NCBI GenBank assembly: GCA_028673005.1
Contig: CM054117.1
Location: 33,700,561 to 33,764,560, forward strand
Direction of reading: 5' to 3'
Source of the DNA: Tanypteryx hageni
Lineage: Eukaryota; Arthropoda; Insecta; Odonata; Petaluridae
DNA length: 64,000 nucleotides
Below the pieces are notes generated by a model, which searched no databases, was not told the DNA's origin, and worked only from the letters and a program-made list of their open reading frames with translations. The position numbers and the translations under genes were made by a program. This document shows positions 12,480 to 23,274 of the stretch, one piece after another. Each line of letters starts with the position of its first letter. Position 1 is the stretch's first letter.

Positions 12480-13800
12480 CACCCACTCCATCACCGATTC
12501 TGTGACTTTTCATTTCCCCACACTTCTCCTACATTCCCTACTCCAACCCATTTCCCCCGTCTCTTTCTCTCACTCCATATACGGTCATCCATTTCCCTTC
12601 TCTTCCACACCACACACAAAGTCGCTTCGTATTTTTTTATCCTCCTTCCTTCCACCGCAACACCAATCCCTCTCACCATTTTTCCTGCTTTTTCTTTCTT
12701 TCTCTCTCTCTATTTCTATCTCCTTCACTCATTCCGTCCTCGTAACTCTACCTCCCTCTCTTCCTCAGTATTCTCACTCTCTCCCACTCGACACAAAACT
12801 ATGTAACATTATTATATGGTAATACGCTTAATGTTCTATTTACCAAATATATAGTTAAGATAGGATTAATATGCAACCAATGTGTAATTAATATGCAATT
12901 AATATTTAATTAAAATGTAATTAACGTGATTAATATTTGAATAACCAAAGGGTTAAATGTAAGAAGGGACTATCTAGTCTCAATTTCGCCCTTAATAAAG
13001 TCTTGTCTGCCTGTCTCCCTTTACCTCTCTCCCTTTGCACGTCCTCCTCATTAACTTTTCTTTTCCACTATCTTCATCTCCCTTTATCATTTCCTCTTTC
13101 TCTTCTCTCCCTTTCCCCCCTCTCTCTCTTTGCTCTATCCCTATCTCTCTCCTCTTTTCTGTCTCTCTTCCTATCTCCATCTTCTGTCCCAGTCTATTTT
13201 CATATCGTCTTCTTTCCCTTTCTCTTTTCCTATCTCCTTCCTCTTTCCGTTCCTCTCTCAGTCTGCTTTTTCCTCTCTCTCTCTCTACTTCTCCCCCATT
13301 CTCCCACTCCATTTCTCTCCATTCCATTCTCCTGATTTATCTTGCGTGATATACGTTCAATGGTTGATTATCCTAAACTATCTCTATTTCGCTCTCCCTA
13401 TCCTGTTGTCTCGCACATCTACTTCCTCCACGTAAGAGTTCATCTTCTCTTCCACTCTTTTCTCCGTTGATTTTTCTCTCCACGAAATTCTCTTCACTCT
13501 ATTCCTCTCTATTATTCCTATTTTATTTCTCTTCACGTTTTATCCCTCTTCCTCTCTATTCTCTTTTCAACCCATTTTCTGACGATTTTTGGCAGTCTCT
13601 TCTTTTCCTCTTCTTCCTTTCTAACATTCCCTCGACTCACTTCCGCTGCTCCTTTCCACTGCTCGTATTTTTCTCTTCCTATTTCCCTCGTTCCACCTCA
13701 TCTTTCCCTTTATTCTCCCTCACTCTTCCTCTGCTTCGACCCCTCTTCCGTTTTCGCCTCACTCTAATCGCTATTTTTCCATCGCCGTAGCCACATTCCA
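12480..13800. repeat. 1.3-kb polypyrimidine (CT-rich) tract
   Basis: The plus strand is overwhelmingly C and T from about 12480 to 13800, densest at 12990-13320, interrupted by an AT-rich segment at about 12800-12960. Eight or so overlapping open frames (up to 203 codons) arise because CT-rich DNA rarely forms stops. Their translations are Ser/Leu/Phe/Pro-rich and not gene-like. Confidence 0.85.
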
Positions 13801-14105
13801 TTGACATCTTGTTCACGTCTCTCTTTCTCTATTCTCCTCCTGCTTACTCCTTTCGCCCTTAGTAACTGCCTCATCGACCGCTAACCTCCCATTTTTAGAA
13901 TGGTTTTTCGTTCGAATGGTTGTATTCAGCCTCCGTCGTTTCGCACTTTTTTTCCCTCCACTGCCAATACAGTCCCTGGCTGGTACATTGCTTGTGGGGA
14001 AGACATTTATATTTTTTTGATGGGACTCTTTTACTTACGTCCCCTCAGCCACATAAGTAATACTGACGATGAAGTCGAGAGATACGAGAAAATGTTTTGC
14101 CCTAT

Positions 14106-14240
14106 TATATATATAGACGCTTCTTACAGAGGAGAGTTATATCATTATATATAGACGTTCCTTGCAGAGAAGGAGTAACATATATCATTATATATAGTCG
14201 TTCCTTACGGAGGAGGAGGATAAAACATATAGGAGGATAC
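14106..14240. repeat. Three short tandem units of about 41-46 bp
   Basis: The block TATATAGACGYTYCTTRCAG followed by GGAGGAG and ATATATCAT occurs three times in a row, starting near 14107, 14147 and 14188. It lies immediately upstream of the larger tandem array at 14246. Confidence 0.75.
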
Positions 14241-14245
14241 TCAAG

Positions 14246-14952
14246 TTTAGGCACTTCCAGATGAGCTGGAGATTCGAAATTTTTTTCTTAGGTAGGATTT
14301 GTTGCAAAACTGACTAAAAAATCTTGAAAAACTGCAACAATGCGGCCGTTAAAAATTCGTAATTGTTTAAAGAAAATTTCAAGGTTTATGTATTTCCGAA
14401 TGTGATATGGTGCTGAAATTTTTTTTGGAGGTAGGATTTGTAAAAAAACGAAATAGGGATTATACAAATTTTGATATTTTAATTTTTTTGGCAGTTAAAA
14501 ATTCTTAAAATTTAAAAAAATAGATAAATGTATATACACTACTCGGCGAGTTAGGGAGCTGAACATTTTAAGTTATTTAGAGTTTAGTATATATAGATGA
14601 ATAAACATTTCATTCTATCAATGAATATCTTATTGCGGTCGTTAAAAATTATTTAAATTTAAACAATTAGATAAATGTTATTTCACTTCTAAATGTGCTA
14701 CAAAGTTAAAATTTGGCAGAAATGTATGGCATTATTAACCCAATGAGGAAAAAGTATAATATTCCTAATATTGCAAAAATTAGCGATTGTTTTACTCCAT
14801 TATTGTTCCACAAGGAAAAAAACGAAAATCGGTCCCGAGGAGAAATCTTTTGAATTAAAGTAATATTTCCCATGATGAAATATCTATCTGAAAAATTAAT
14901 GTTTTTCCAAGGCGAGATGAAATGCTTCCAGAATGCAAGCACCTTCTACTAG
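14246..14952 (+). mobile_element. Helitron-like tandem unit 1
   Basis: The unit begins with TTTAGGCACTTCCAGA near 14246. Its end has an imperfect hairpin (TGCTTCCA at 14923-14930 with TGCAAGCA at 14934-14941), then 7 nt, then CTAG at 14949-14952 followed by T. A hairpin followed by CTRR and T is the 3' signature of Helitrons. Internal blocks built on GTTAAAAATT..AGATAAATG recur, so the unit also has degenerate subrepeats. No Rep/helicase sequence is present, so it would be non-autonomous. The 5' TC end was not clearly identified. Confidence 0.55.
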
Positions 14953-15695
14953 TATAACATATATATAGAAGGGTACTAATGTTTAGGCACTTCCAGAAGA
15001 GCGGCAGACTCGAACATTTTTTTATTGGTTGAACTATGCGCAAAACCGACTAGAAAAAACGAAAATATTAAAGTAGTTCACCAATTCCTCAGCTAAAAAT
15101 TCGAAATTGTTTAAACAGATTTTAAAGGTTTATGTATTTCCAGATGTGCTACGGAGCTGAAATTTTTTTATAGGTAGAATTAGTAAAAAATTGTAATAGG
15201 GATTATACAAATTTTGATATTTTAAGTTGCCTGACAGTTAATAATTCTTAAAGTTTAAACAAATAGGTAAATGTTTTGATACTACGGGGCGAGATAGGGA
15301 GCTGAAATTATAAAGTTATTTAGAGATTAGTCTATACAAACGAATAAACCTTTCAGTTTATCCATGAAGTTGTTATTGCAGCCGTTAAAAATTAATTAAT
15401 TTTAAAAAATTAGATAAATGTTATTTCACTTCTAAATGTGCTACAAATTTAAAATTTTGCAGAAATGTGTGGCATTATTAACCGAATGTGGGAAAAGTAT
15501 AATATTTTTAAAATTACAAATATTAGTGATTATTTTACTCCATTATTGTTCCATAAGGAATAAACGAAAATCGGTGCAGAGGAAAAATCTTTTGAATTAA
15601 AGAAATATTTCCATTGATGAAATATCTCTCTGAAAAATTCATATTTTTTCAAGGTGAGATGAAATGCTTGCAGAAATGCAAGCACCTTCTGCTAG
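14953..15695 (+). mobile_element. Helitron-like tandem unit 2
   Basis: A second copy of the preceding unit in the same orientation: TTTAGGCACTTCCAGAAGAG at 14982, colinear through the whole length. Here the 3' hairpin is perfect: TGCTTGCA (15665-15672), loop GAAA, TGCAAGCA (15677-15684), then 7 nt and CTAG at 15692-15695 followed by T. The junction with unit 1 is a short TATA-rich stretch. Together they form a head-to-tail array. Confidence 0.55.
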
Positions 15696-15696
15696 T

Positions 15697-15700
<4 letters not shown>

Positions 15701-15792
<92 letters not shown>
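15701..15792. repeat. (CA)17(TA)29 compound microsatellite
   Basis: CA repeats run from 15701 to 15734, then TA repeats to 15792. It occupies the same junction position as the short TATA-rich stretch between units 1 and 2 of the Helitron-like array, so it is probably an expansion of that linker. Confidence 0.95.
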
Positions 15793-15794
<2 letters not shown>

Positions 15795-15845
15795 AGGGTA
15801 CTAATGTTTAGGCACTTCCAGAAGAGCGGGAGACTCGAAATTTTT
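15793..15845 (+). mobile_element. Truncated third unit of the Helitron-like array
   Basis: GGAGGGTACTAATGTTTAGG and the following CACTTCCAGAAGAGCGGGAG repeat the start of units 1 and 2, then homology stops near 15845. It shows that at least three units were present in tandem. Confidence 0.65.
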
Positions 15846-16354
15846 CGAGTATTTTTGCGTGCCACGGGTGTCAAATCGGTTTGATTAGAAAATAACGCGA
15901 ACGTTTTTTTGGCTTAAGCGGATGCTGTTTCGCAACTCGTCGCAATTCGAATCGGTAATTAAGGTGATCGATTTTAATGAAGGCTCTTATTGGGTCGATC
16001 AGCTGCGGTGATGGTAACAGTCGTCGTTTCGTGTTTAATCTTTTTCACCGAGAAACGATGAGAAATGACGCGTAGCCGTTGTATGAATACATCTAAATAC
16101 GAAATGGTGCTTATTTACATTCATTTGAATCGAGTCAGAAGGGATCAGGTGCGTTAATTATTGCCTATAAATCGTCAAGGGTCACAGCATTTGGTCAAAT
16201 TGCTATCATTACAATCCAGTTATTTATATTGAGTGTATGGCATATAAAAATCTTAACTATTGGCGTCATATTTGTAACAGAATCGAGGGCATACCTTTCT
16301 GAAACGAGTATTATTCGTCTTGCTTGCTATATTTCGTTAGCTATCAATACATAT
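15846..16354. other. Non-coding sequence
   Basis: No gene or repeat boundary was recognised. Confidence 0.5.
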
Positions 16355-17840
16355 ACACCACATTTTTGAACTTCGCCTGCTTGCGGTTCGCGAATTTCCA
16401 CTTCGCGACAAAATTTTTTATGACCATTACTTCTGTTTAGCGTCGATTATTTGCCTTCCGCGTAATCTGTTTGCGATGCCAACAACCGGAACAACTTCTA
16501 CTTTTTCGTTTCGAAGTTCAGTTTAAACTTTGGCGCCCTAGAATGATCATTATTATCAGTTTTCGCAGTAAATAAACGTGATAACTCTCGACCTATATTG
16601 AACGCGATTACTAAAAGGAATGTTTCCACTTTAATGCTTCGTTTTTATTTTTTGTGACGCATTTTGTGCAATCAAAAGAAATTTTATCACTTTCATATTC
16701 TAGGTTTTGATTGAAATTTTTAGATTGACTGGAAATCGTACTCCCATAATAACATTGCGTCTTATGGGAAAAATAGGACGCACTTCGCAATTTTATTTTT
16801 TTATTTTTTATTTATTTTAAAAAGCCCAAAAACAGCACAAGGCGAATTAAATTGGACACATTTTGCATTTCGCGTTAGTTTTCCGGAATCAATTACCGTA
16901 TCTGCCCGAATATAAGCCGATGTTTTTTGTCGTGAAAAAATCACCCCTCGGCTTATATGCGAGTCGGAGAAAAAATTTGGTCTCGTAGCCACCCATAGAT
17001 GGCAGTACATTTCTCATTGCCGTCGCGATCAAATGATAGTACCAATTCTATTTTTGATAAAGTAAATATCTGACCTACGATGAATATTAATGAATAAATA
17101 ATAAAAGCTAGAACATTGAATTTAGCAGTGCCCGTGTTTTGTGGCTGTTGTTACTTGTTCTTTAGTTTCTAAATGCTATTGGATATAATTAAGAATATTT
17201 AGCAATTTATATTATTTTTCATCAGCCATTAAAAGAAGTTTATATTAGTTTTACTTAGCTGTTGCCGTTATTGATACAGCCATTGTAATGTCTGTATGCA
17301 TGTTAAAACCTCATTCATGAAATCTATTAAAATTGCGTATCATTATATATCGTATTGACTACGCAGACGATTACGTAAAATGCGATGACGGCTTTTGATG
17401 CTCAAGAGTTTGAATTTCGGTAAAACTTTACATTGGACGTGTATAATTATAAAATCGCAATTTCTTAAGGCAATGTAAATGCTAATTTTATTGGAAATAG
17501 ACTTGGATGAAAAATTATCTGGGCGACGTCGTTAATGCTTTATTTAAGCTTTCACGAAAATAAAGATGAATGCAATTATCGTCACTGAATGTGGAACAAC
17601 GCGAAATTATTAATTAGAGTAATATTTAAAAATGTCAACAACTAAACTGTTTCGCAATCTTTTCTTTGATCTCGAATAATGTATTCTAGGCCGTGCATAC
17701 CCGGTACACTTCAGAATAAAATCTACGAAATTTACTTTTTGTCAAAAAATGGTGGAAATTTTTGGGGGGTCGGCTTAAATCCGGGGTCGGCTTATATTCG
17801 GGCAAATACGGTATTCGCGAATTTCAAAAAGGTGGTGTTT
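16355..17840. mobile_element. Inverted-repeat element interrupted by a mariner-type element
   Basis: The left end ACACCACATTTTTGAACTTCG (16355) is matched on the minus strand at the right end by AACACCACCTTTTTGAAATT (from 17840). The right arm is broken by the TA-flanked element 16896-17811. Without that insertion the host is about 0.57 kb. No target duplication was identified and no coding sequence is visible, so the superfamily is left open. Confidence 0.5.
16896..17811. mobile_element. Tc1/mariner-superfamily non-autonomous element
   Basis: Inverted ends CCGTATCTGCCCGAATATAA and, on the minus strand at the right, CCGTATTTGCCCGAATATAA, each flanked by TA (16894-16895 and 17812-17813). The GTCGGCTTATA-type subterminal block is repeated near both ends. 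TA duplications and short inverted ends point to the Tc1/mariner group. It is 916 bp with no transposase visible. It sits inside the right arm of 16355-17840 and so is younger. Confidence 0.8.
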
Positions 17841-20464
17841 ACAGAAATATATTAAAATGACATATAGCATAAAATGAAGAAAATTTGACTCCAAACAGAA
17901 AATTATTGCATAAGTTTTCAAAAAAGAATTATGGAACGCGCCTTACTGATGGAATTCGACTTATAACTTTGCAGCATCTTGAAAGAAAAGGCTTGCAAAA
18001 CGGATTGTGGAAATAAACGGCCATTAATGCTTATTCGCCGACAGCAGTCTATAATTTCCTTTTCTAGAATTTACTATCGCTGAATCAGAAATGATTACGG
18101 CTCCTTTGCAGATTAACTGTTTTCCTAACCTTTTTTGCAGATTTCGAACCCAAATAATTTATGAAATTAAAGCTATATTTAGCTCTTATTTTTTTAAATT
18201 ATAGAACTATTACGGGTAGACCATAGGTTCAGCAACCAAAATAACATAATGATTTAACCTTTAGCGTTACTCATTATTACTTTTATTTTTTTTAGATTAT
18301 ATTCGGAGCAGTACTTTTGTGACGGACATACGTCGGCTGGAATTGTAATTTATGCATTTTTCCCACCATGCTCAGGTTGATAGACAATTTAATGTTTTAA
18401 AAATGATATTTTCGCAAAAAACATCGTCCTAGATGACTCGACTTCGAAAATGGCTTGTTCAAGTAAACATTTACAAGTCTATGGAATATTTGTCCCCTCT
18501 TATCCCATGGTGAGATAACGTTTTCGAGATTCTTTTAACAATTTTCTCCAGTCATCGTAAATGTTTTTGCAACATTTTACAATGGTCGTTTGGAAAATTA
18601 TTCTGATATTCAACTGACAACACAATGATATGTTTCTTTAGCAAATATCTTGACCATGTACTTAAAAAAATATTTATAATTAGTAAGTTTGGTCTACGCA
18701 TATATTATTGTTAGAATGATGCAACTTTATCAATAGAGAGCTTTACTAGTAAAAATTAAATAATTATAACAACAACATATATTCATGAAAGATTTTCTCA
18801 TTTGATTCGTTGTCATCTTAAAAAAACTCTTGCATGACATTTCATTAAGTATGGCCATAAAATATAATTCCATTAGGCGCTCAGCTTAATTTTCGAACGA
18901 AAACTCGACTTCGACCCTTTTCGTTAGCTTGGATTCGTTTCACAAGGTCAGGAAACCGAGTGGTCACTTACCGCAAAGGAAATCACCCTTCGCATTCCTT
19001 CGGTCACCGATTGACACTCCAATATTTTCGACCTTCGTGTTCTCCGTCCTCATTTCGCGCACTTTCCAACTTTTCGCCATCCGTTTTCTCGCCCTCCGCC
19101 AGTCAATTGTTTTAAGTCCCGCCTTATACAACCGCCCTACGTTTCTCGGTTTCGCATACTCGAAATTTCTCGAGTCATTTGTTCCGTCGGCGTCCCTTTA
19201 CAGAGAGCATCTCTATCTTCCACTTTCCTTTACCACGCATTCTACGCTTTTCTTCTCCGTTTTCTCCCTCTGTTGTCGTTTTTTAACAGCTCTGTTTTAT
19301 CTCCGCTCTTCGCATTCGTCGGATTTCTAGAGAGAGAGAGAGAGTTACGTGTTTCGTCGGCGTCTTTCTCACAAGCCATTCTTTCTCTTGTGAGCCATCA
19401 ACTCTTGGCTTTTTACCCCATTCCGGCAATGACGGTTTCCAACCCCTTCCTTTATTCTGCCTCCGCTATCTCATCCTCGCAGAACACTTCCGTGACGTCG
19501 ATTTCTTTCAAGAGTTCAATGAGTGGGCATGAGAGAAACAGAGAGAGAAAGAGAGAGATAAAAATCGTTTGGTCGTGTGTATGTGTGTGTGGACGCCATC
19601 TTCGATCCGTCTTTTTCATGCGATACCCGCCCGACGTTAACTGGTTCTTAATGGACTCTTTCTCTATTTATCTCTCTCTCTCTCTGTTCCTTTCAACCTT
19701 TTTTATCGCCGCCACCCTTACCATCCATTTAATTCATCCCCATCGACTCTTCTCACACGCCTCGCCACTCTCTCCACTCGGTTCATTTGTTTCGCGAATG
19801 TCGTTTGGCTTTTCGTCTGTACATTTTTCATCGATGCGCGCTTGAGGAGTGAGATGTTAATTCGTCTCGGTCATTAAATGGAATTCGGAGGCGAATGCGT
19901 ATTTCGACTGTTAAGTGAGCGGCAATGAAAGGACCTCAGAGGAAATAAATCAACCTTTAGCTCATAAAACTGCGAGTAACATTGGAAGGTTTCTTTTTTT
20001 TAGCGAGTGCGTGCATTGCGGCGTGTTAACAAAAATGAGAACGACGAACAAAAGGGGATGAAAACCCATTTGGAGAGTCGGCGCTATTAAGTATGGCAAA
20101 TCTCAATGGACGGATTTTAAACGAATGAGAATTTTGAAAGAGGCAATTGACGGGCCTGAGCTACTAACAAGAAGAAATTGACATCCTCAAAAAGACCTGA
20201 GGAAACGAGTTTACCTTCGGTGAATCGCCACCGAAGACGGCCGCTTAGTAGTCGAAATGCACATCTGTTTTTTCATAACGTTGTTACGGAAATTGGCTTT
20301 ACCTAAGTTAATTACTTATTTTTTCAATTTTGGTATTTATGGGCTTGTTTTTTAATAAACATGTCATGATTTTCATGGCATATTCGGTCATAATAGAAAA
20401 CAAGGTTCCTGAAGTACTTACGCAGATATTTTCTTGAAAAGAGGTGCTTAAGGCAATGCATGTA
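17841..20464. other. Non-coding sequence
   Basis: Largely AT-rich to 18900, then pyrimidine-leaning with short (GA)n and (TC)n runs (19330-19345, 19541-19560, 19670-19686). Open frames at 18929-19330 and 19273-19845 are Ser/Phe/Leu-rich and show no domain that I recognise. Confidence 0.5.
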
Positions 20465-20505
20465 TGTATTTATGGCTAATCAACCTCTTGGATTATTATA
20501 TAATG
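20465..20505 (-). mobile_element. 3' end fragment of the CAACCTCTTGG SINE family
   Basis: TATGGCTAATCAACCTCTTG at about 20472 matches the 3' end of the SINE copies at 43138-43437 and 63822-64000. Only about 40 bp are preserved, immediately left of the 124-bp inverted repeat. Confidence 0.6.
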
Positions 20506-20512
20506 TAATAAT

Positions 20513-20636
20513 GTATAATACATATATGGATGTGAAAGCGATCTCGTAGAAATACGCATAATTTAAGATAGGACTCAAGAATCCATGTGAGCGAAATTGC
20601 AATGAGTTACAGATCTATTGAAAGCTTATGGCACCT
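20513..20636 (+). repeat. Left arm of a perfect 124-bp inverted repeat
   Basis: This arm is, as far as I can align by eye, the exact reverse complement of 20805-20928. The spacer is 168 bp (20637-20804) and GC-richer, with a CTCCACAGCCAYCT-like block duplicated at about 20729 and 20761. Perfect arms in otherwise decayed DNA mean a recent event, gene conversion between arms, or an assembly fold-back. Confidence 0.95.
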
Positions 20637-20804
20637 GCGCACAAACACGAATTCAGCATGGAAGAGTCCATTCTCGAAAGCGAGCTACGCGGGGGCGAGG
20701 GTATATACGCATGGGGTAATCAGTCATTCTCCACAGCCATCTTCCCCTTAAGCTTTCCCCCTCCACAGCCACCTCCCCTACATCGCGTGACTCTTCGCGC
20801 ATTT

Positions 20805-20928
20805 AGGTGCCATAAGCTTTCAATAGATCTGTAACTCATTGCAATTTCGCTCACATGGATTCTTGAGTCCTATCTTAAATTATGCGTATTTCTACGAGAT
20901 CGCTTTCACATCCATATATGTATTATAC
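20805..20928 (-). repeat. Right arm of a perfect 124-bp inverted repeat
   Basis: Reverse complement of 20513-20636 without a visible mismatch. Homology ends abruptly at both inner and outer boundaries, with no flanking direct repeat that I can see. Confidence 0.95.
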
Positions 20929-21480
20929 AAGGAGTACTTGTTCATCCTAATATTCATAACATAGGCATTTCAGTACATTTTAATAAACTCCCTTTGCCAT
21001 ACTACCTTCCATATGAACTCTTTAAGCCCCTTTACTCCCTTCCATACCTACATCCAAGCGTTCTGTTCGTTACCATCCGGGCGTGGATGTCGTCGATTAG
21101 CGCAGTCAGTCCCGCGGCGATGTCGCCCGTCATTAAGGGCCAGCGAGTCGAGCTCTCCAGTCTTCAATCCCCTCTCGTTCTGTTTCTCATCTCACGCTCA
21201 CGAGGAGGGACGCCATTATCACTCGCATCTCGACTCTTTTCTCGTTTCGCTTCCTCGAGAGGAATCGATTTTTCTTCGACTCAACGGACAGCGTTTTGTT
21301 CGGAGTGGGACAGAGAGAGGGAGAATGAACAACATTAGCGTAGAGGTTGAACTCCGTTGTGCGTTTATAATTATTTTATGGAAAGGCGACGGAAGCGCCA
21401 GCTTGTTTTAATTAATGCCCGAGGTTAATCCCATTGCTGCTATCGCTCCCAACCTGTCGCCTCCTTATGCGACATTAATG
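20929..21480. other. Non-coding sequence
   Basis: Open frames at 20994-21411 overlap in two frames and have no recognisable domain. Confidence 0.45.
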
Positions 21481-21483
21481 TAA

Positions 21484-21655
21484 TGAGAGAGAGATTAAGA
21501 GAAAGAGAGAATGACAGAGGTGGAATGAAAGAGAATGAGAGGATAAGAGAGAGAAAGAAAGAAAGATAATAATAGAGAAAATGAGAGATAACAAGAGAGG
21601 GAGAGAGGGAAAGGGAGAATAAGAGAGAGAATAAGAAAAGGGAGTGTGAAGGATA
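21484..21655. repeat. Purine-rich (GA)n tract
   Basis: Interrupted GAGA/AAAGA repeats adjoining the 3' side of the minus-strand LINE. Confidence 0.85.
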
Positions 21656-21714
21656 GCGAAACTCATGCGTGGATTTCGTTTCCTCGACGATAAAGTTTGG
21701 CGAAGTTTTTCTAC

Positions 21715-23175
21715 AATTAGATACATTTACATGTTACCCTGCAATTCACCTATTTGGTTGGTGGCAGGAGGTGCAATGCGCCAAAACCTACCTAAAGATT
21801 GTCTTTCGCAGGTCGAAATTTTCTATTGTGATCTCGTATTGTCCTCGGAAAGAACGAGCCTAGATAACGCTCCGTCCTACAATCGATATCACTTATCTTA
21901 TCGTCAGGGTCGTTTCTACCTATATATGTTGGTGTTTCAATTATTCCTACAACCTCCTCTTTTAGACATTTCGACCTATATTTCTCCAGAAGCCTCAACC
22001 TTGAGTTCAATTTACGGTCCTCCAGTGGTACCCAATTCAAATCACTCAATAATGCAGTGACGCTTTCCTTATGTTCGTACTTTTGTTTTACGAATCTGGC
22101 TGCTCTGCTCTTTCTAATTGAATGTCCCTTCTCATAGGGATCCCATATGCTTGAGGCGTATTCCACTTGTAGTCTAGCCAGTGATTAGTAACAAGTTTCA
22201 TGTACTTTTTCTGTAGTGTTCCGTACTATTCTACCTATGAAAGCCAGTTTCTTGTTGGCCACGCCTATAACTCGACGAATGTGCATGTCCCACGAAAGAT
22301 CTCGACAAATGGTTACTCCTAAATATTTTACATACTCAGCTGGTTGAATATTCATTCCATCTATTTTATACTCGAAACCTATTTCTTTGTTCTTACTTTT
22401 CCAGAACTTAACTGCGGCACATTTAGTGTAATTAATTTCAATTTGCCATTCTTTCCACCACGCTGAAATGGCTCTTAAGATTTCACGCAGGGACTGATGG
22501 TCCTCCTGGTTTTTTATCTCTTTATATAGAACTGTATCATCGGAGAAAAGTCTAATTTTACTACGAACTACCGAGCAGATATCATTTACATAGATTAAGA
22601 ACAGTAGTGGACCCAATACACTTCCCTGAGGAACACCCGACACAACTTTAACGGAGGACGTGTATTTTCCATTGATGACAACTATCTGTTCTCTATTCGA
22701 GAGGAAGTCTCTCTCCCAACTGACAAGTTTCGGATTGGTACCATATTGTCCTAACTTCCCAATTAATTTCTTATGAGATACTATATCAAACGCCTTCCTG
22801 AAGTTAATGAATGTGGCATCGACCTGTGTATTTTTCTCTCCGCATCGCAACAAAACGTCCACAAACAGGCCGAGCTGCGTTTCGGAATCCGTGCTGGCAT
22901 CCGCTAAACAATGAGCGACTATATAAATAACGCATTACAGAGCTAAAGACTATGTGCTCAAGTATCTTGCACAATAATGAAGTTAAGGAAATTGGCCTAT
23001 AATTTTCGGGGTTCTCTTTGTCGACACCCTTATGGATGGGCGTAACGCGTGCCACCTTCCAATCTTTAGAAACGACACCTTCCGTAATGGATTTCTCGAA
23101 TATAATTTTCAAATACGGCGCGATTTCATAAGCCAACTCTTTCAATAATACGAGTACTTTAGCGTTTTGAAATAA
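21715..23175 (-). mobile_element. 5'-truncated non-LTR retrotransposon (CR1/Jockey-superfamily-like)
   Basis: The minus strand carries a reverse transcriptase C-terminal half in three pieces. The 5' boundary lies near 23175, where protein similarity to fingers-region sequence stops. After the ORF stop at about 21792 a short 3' tail with ATGTAAATGTATCTAATTGT follows. No endonuclease domain remains, as is normal for 5'-truncated LINE copies. The clade call rests on the layout of motifs such as NYRPISLTSL, QHGFR, GVPQGSVLGPLLFL and the WxPY/C-terminal block. A phylogeny could move it within the Jockey/CR1 group. Confidence 0.85.
21792..23145 (-). pseudogene. Reverse transcriptase of a non-LTR retrotransposon, broken
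   Basis: The first piece (about 23145-22865) has VARVTPIHKG, NYRPISLTSLLCKILEHIV and QHGFR, that is RT fingers. A frameshift near 22865-22880 follows. The second piece (to 22185) has the palm: motif A reads FINFRKAFD, motif B GVPQGSVLGPLLFLIYVNDI and motif C FSDDT. A single in-frame TAA at about 22185-22187 separates the last piece (to 21792) with YASSIWDPY and RTERYLGSFFPRTIRDHN, the usual C-terminal block. Motif A usually has D where N stands here (F-x-D-F-x-K-A-F-D), so a catalytic aspartate is lost. FSDDT in place of FADDT keeps the aspartate pair. The copy is dead. Confidence 0.9.
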
Positions 23176-23274
23176 ATGTGTGCAGGTAAAGGCCGAATTC
23201 TAACCATTAACTTCGACTGTTAAATCGCTGGTTCTCTAAGTTCTCTAAAATATAGCCTTAAAGAATACTGATAA

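Noticed and set aside
12195..12806. 203-codon plus-strand open frame
   Set aside because: Its second half is Ser/Pro/Phe/Leu-rich translation of a polypyrimidine tract, overlapping frames are equally open, and no domain is recognisable.
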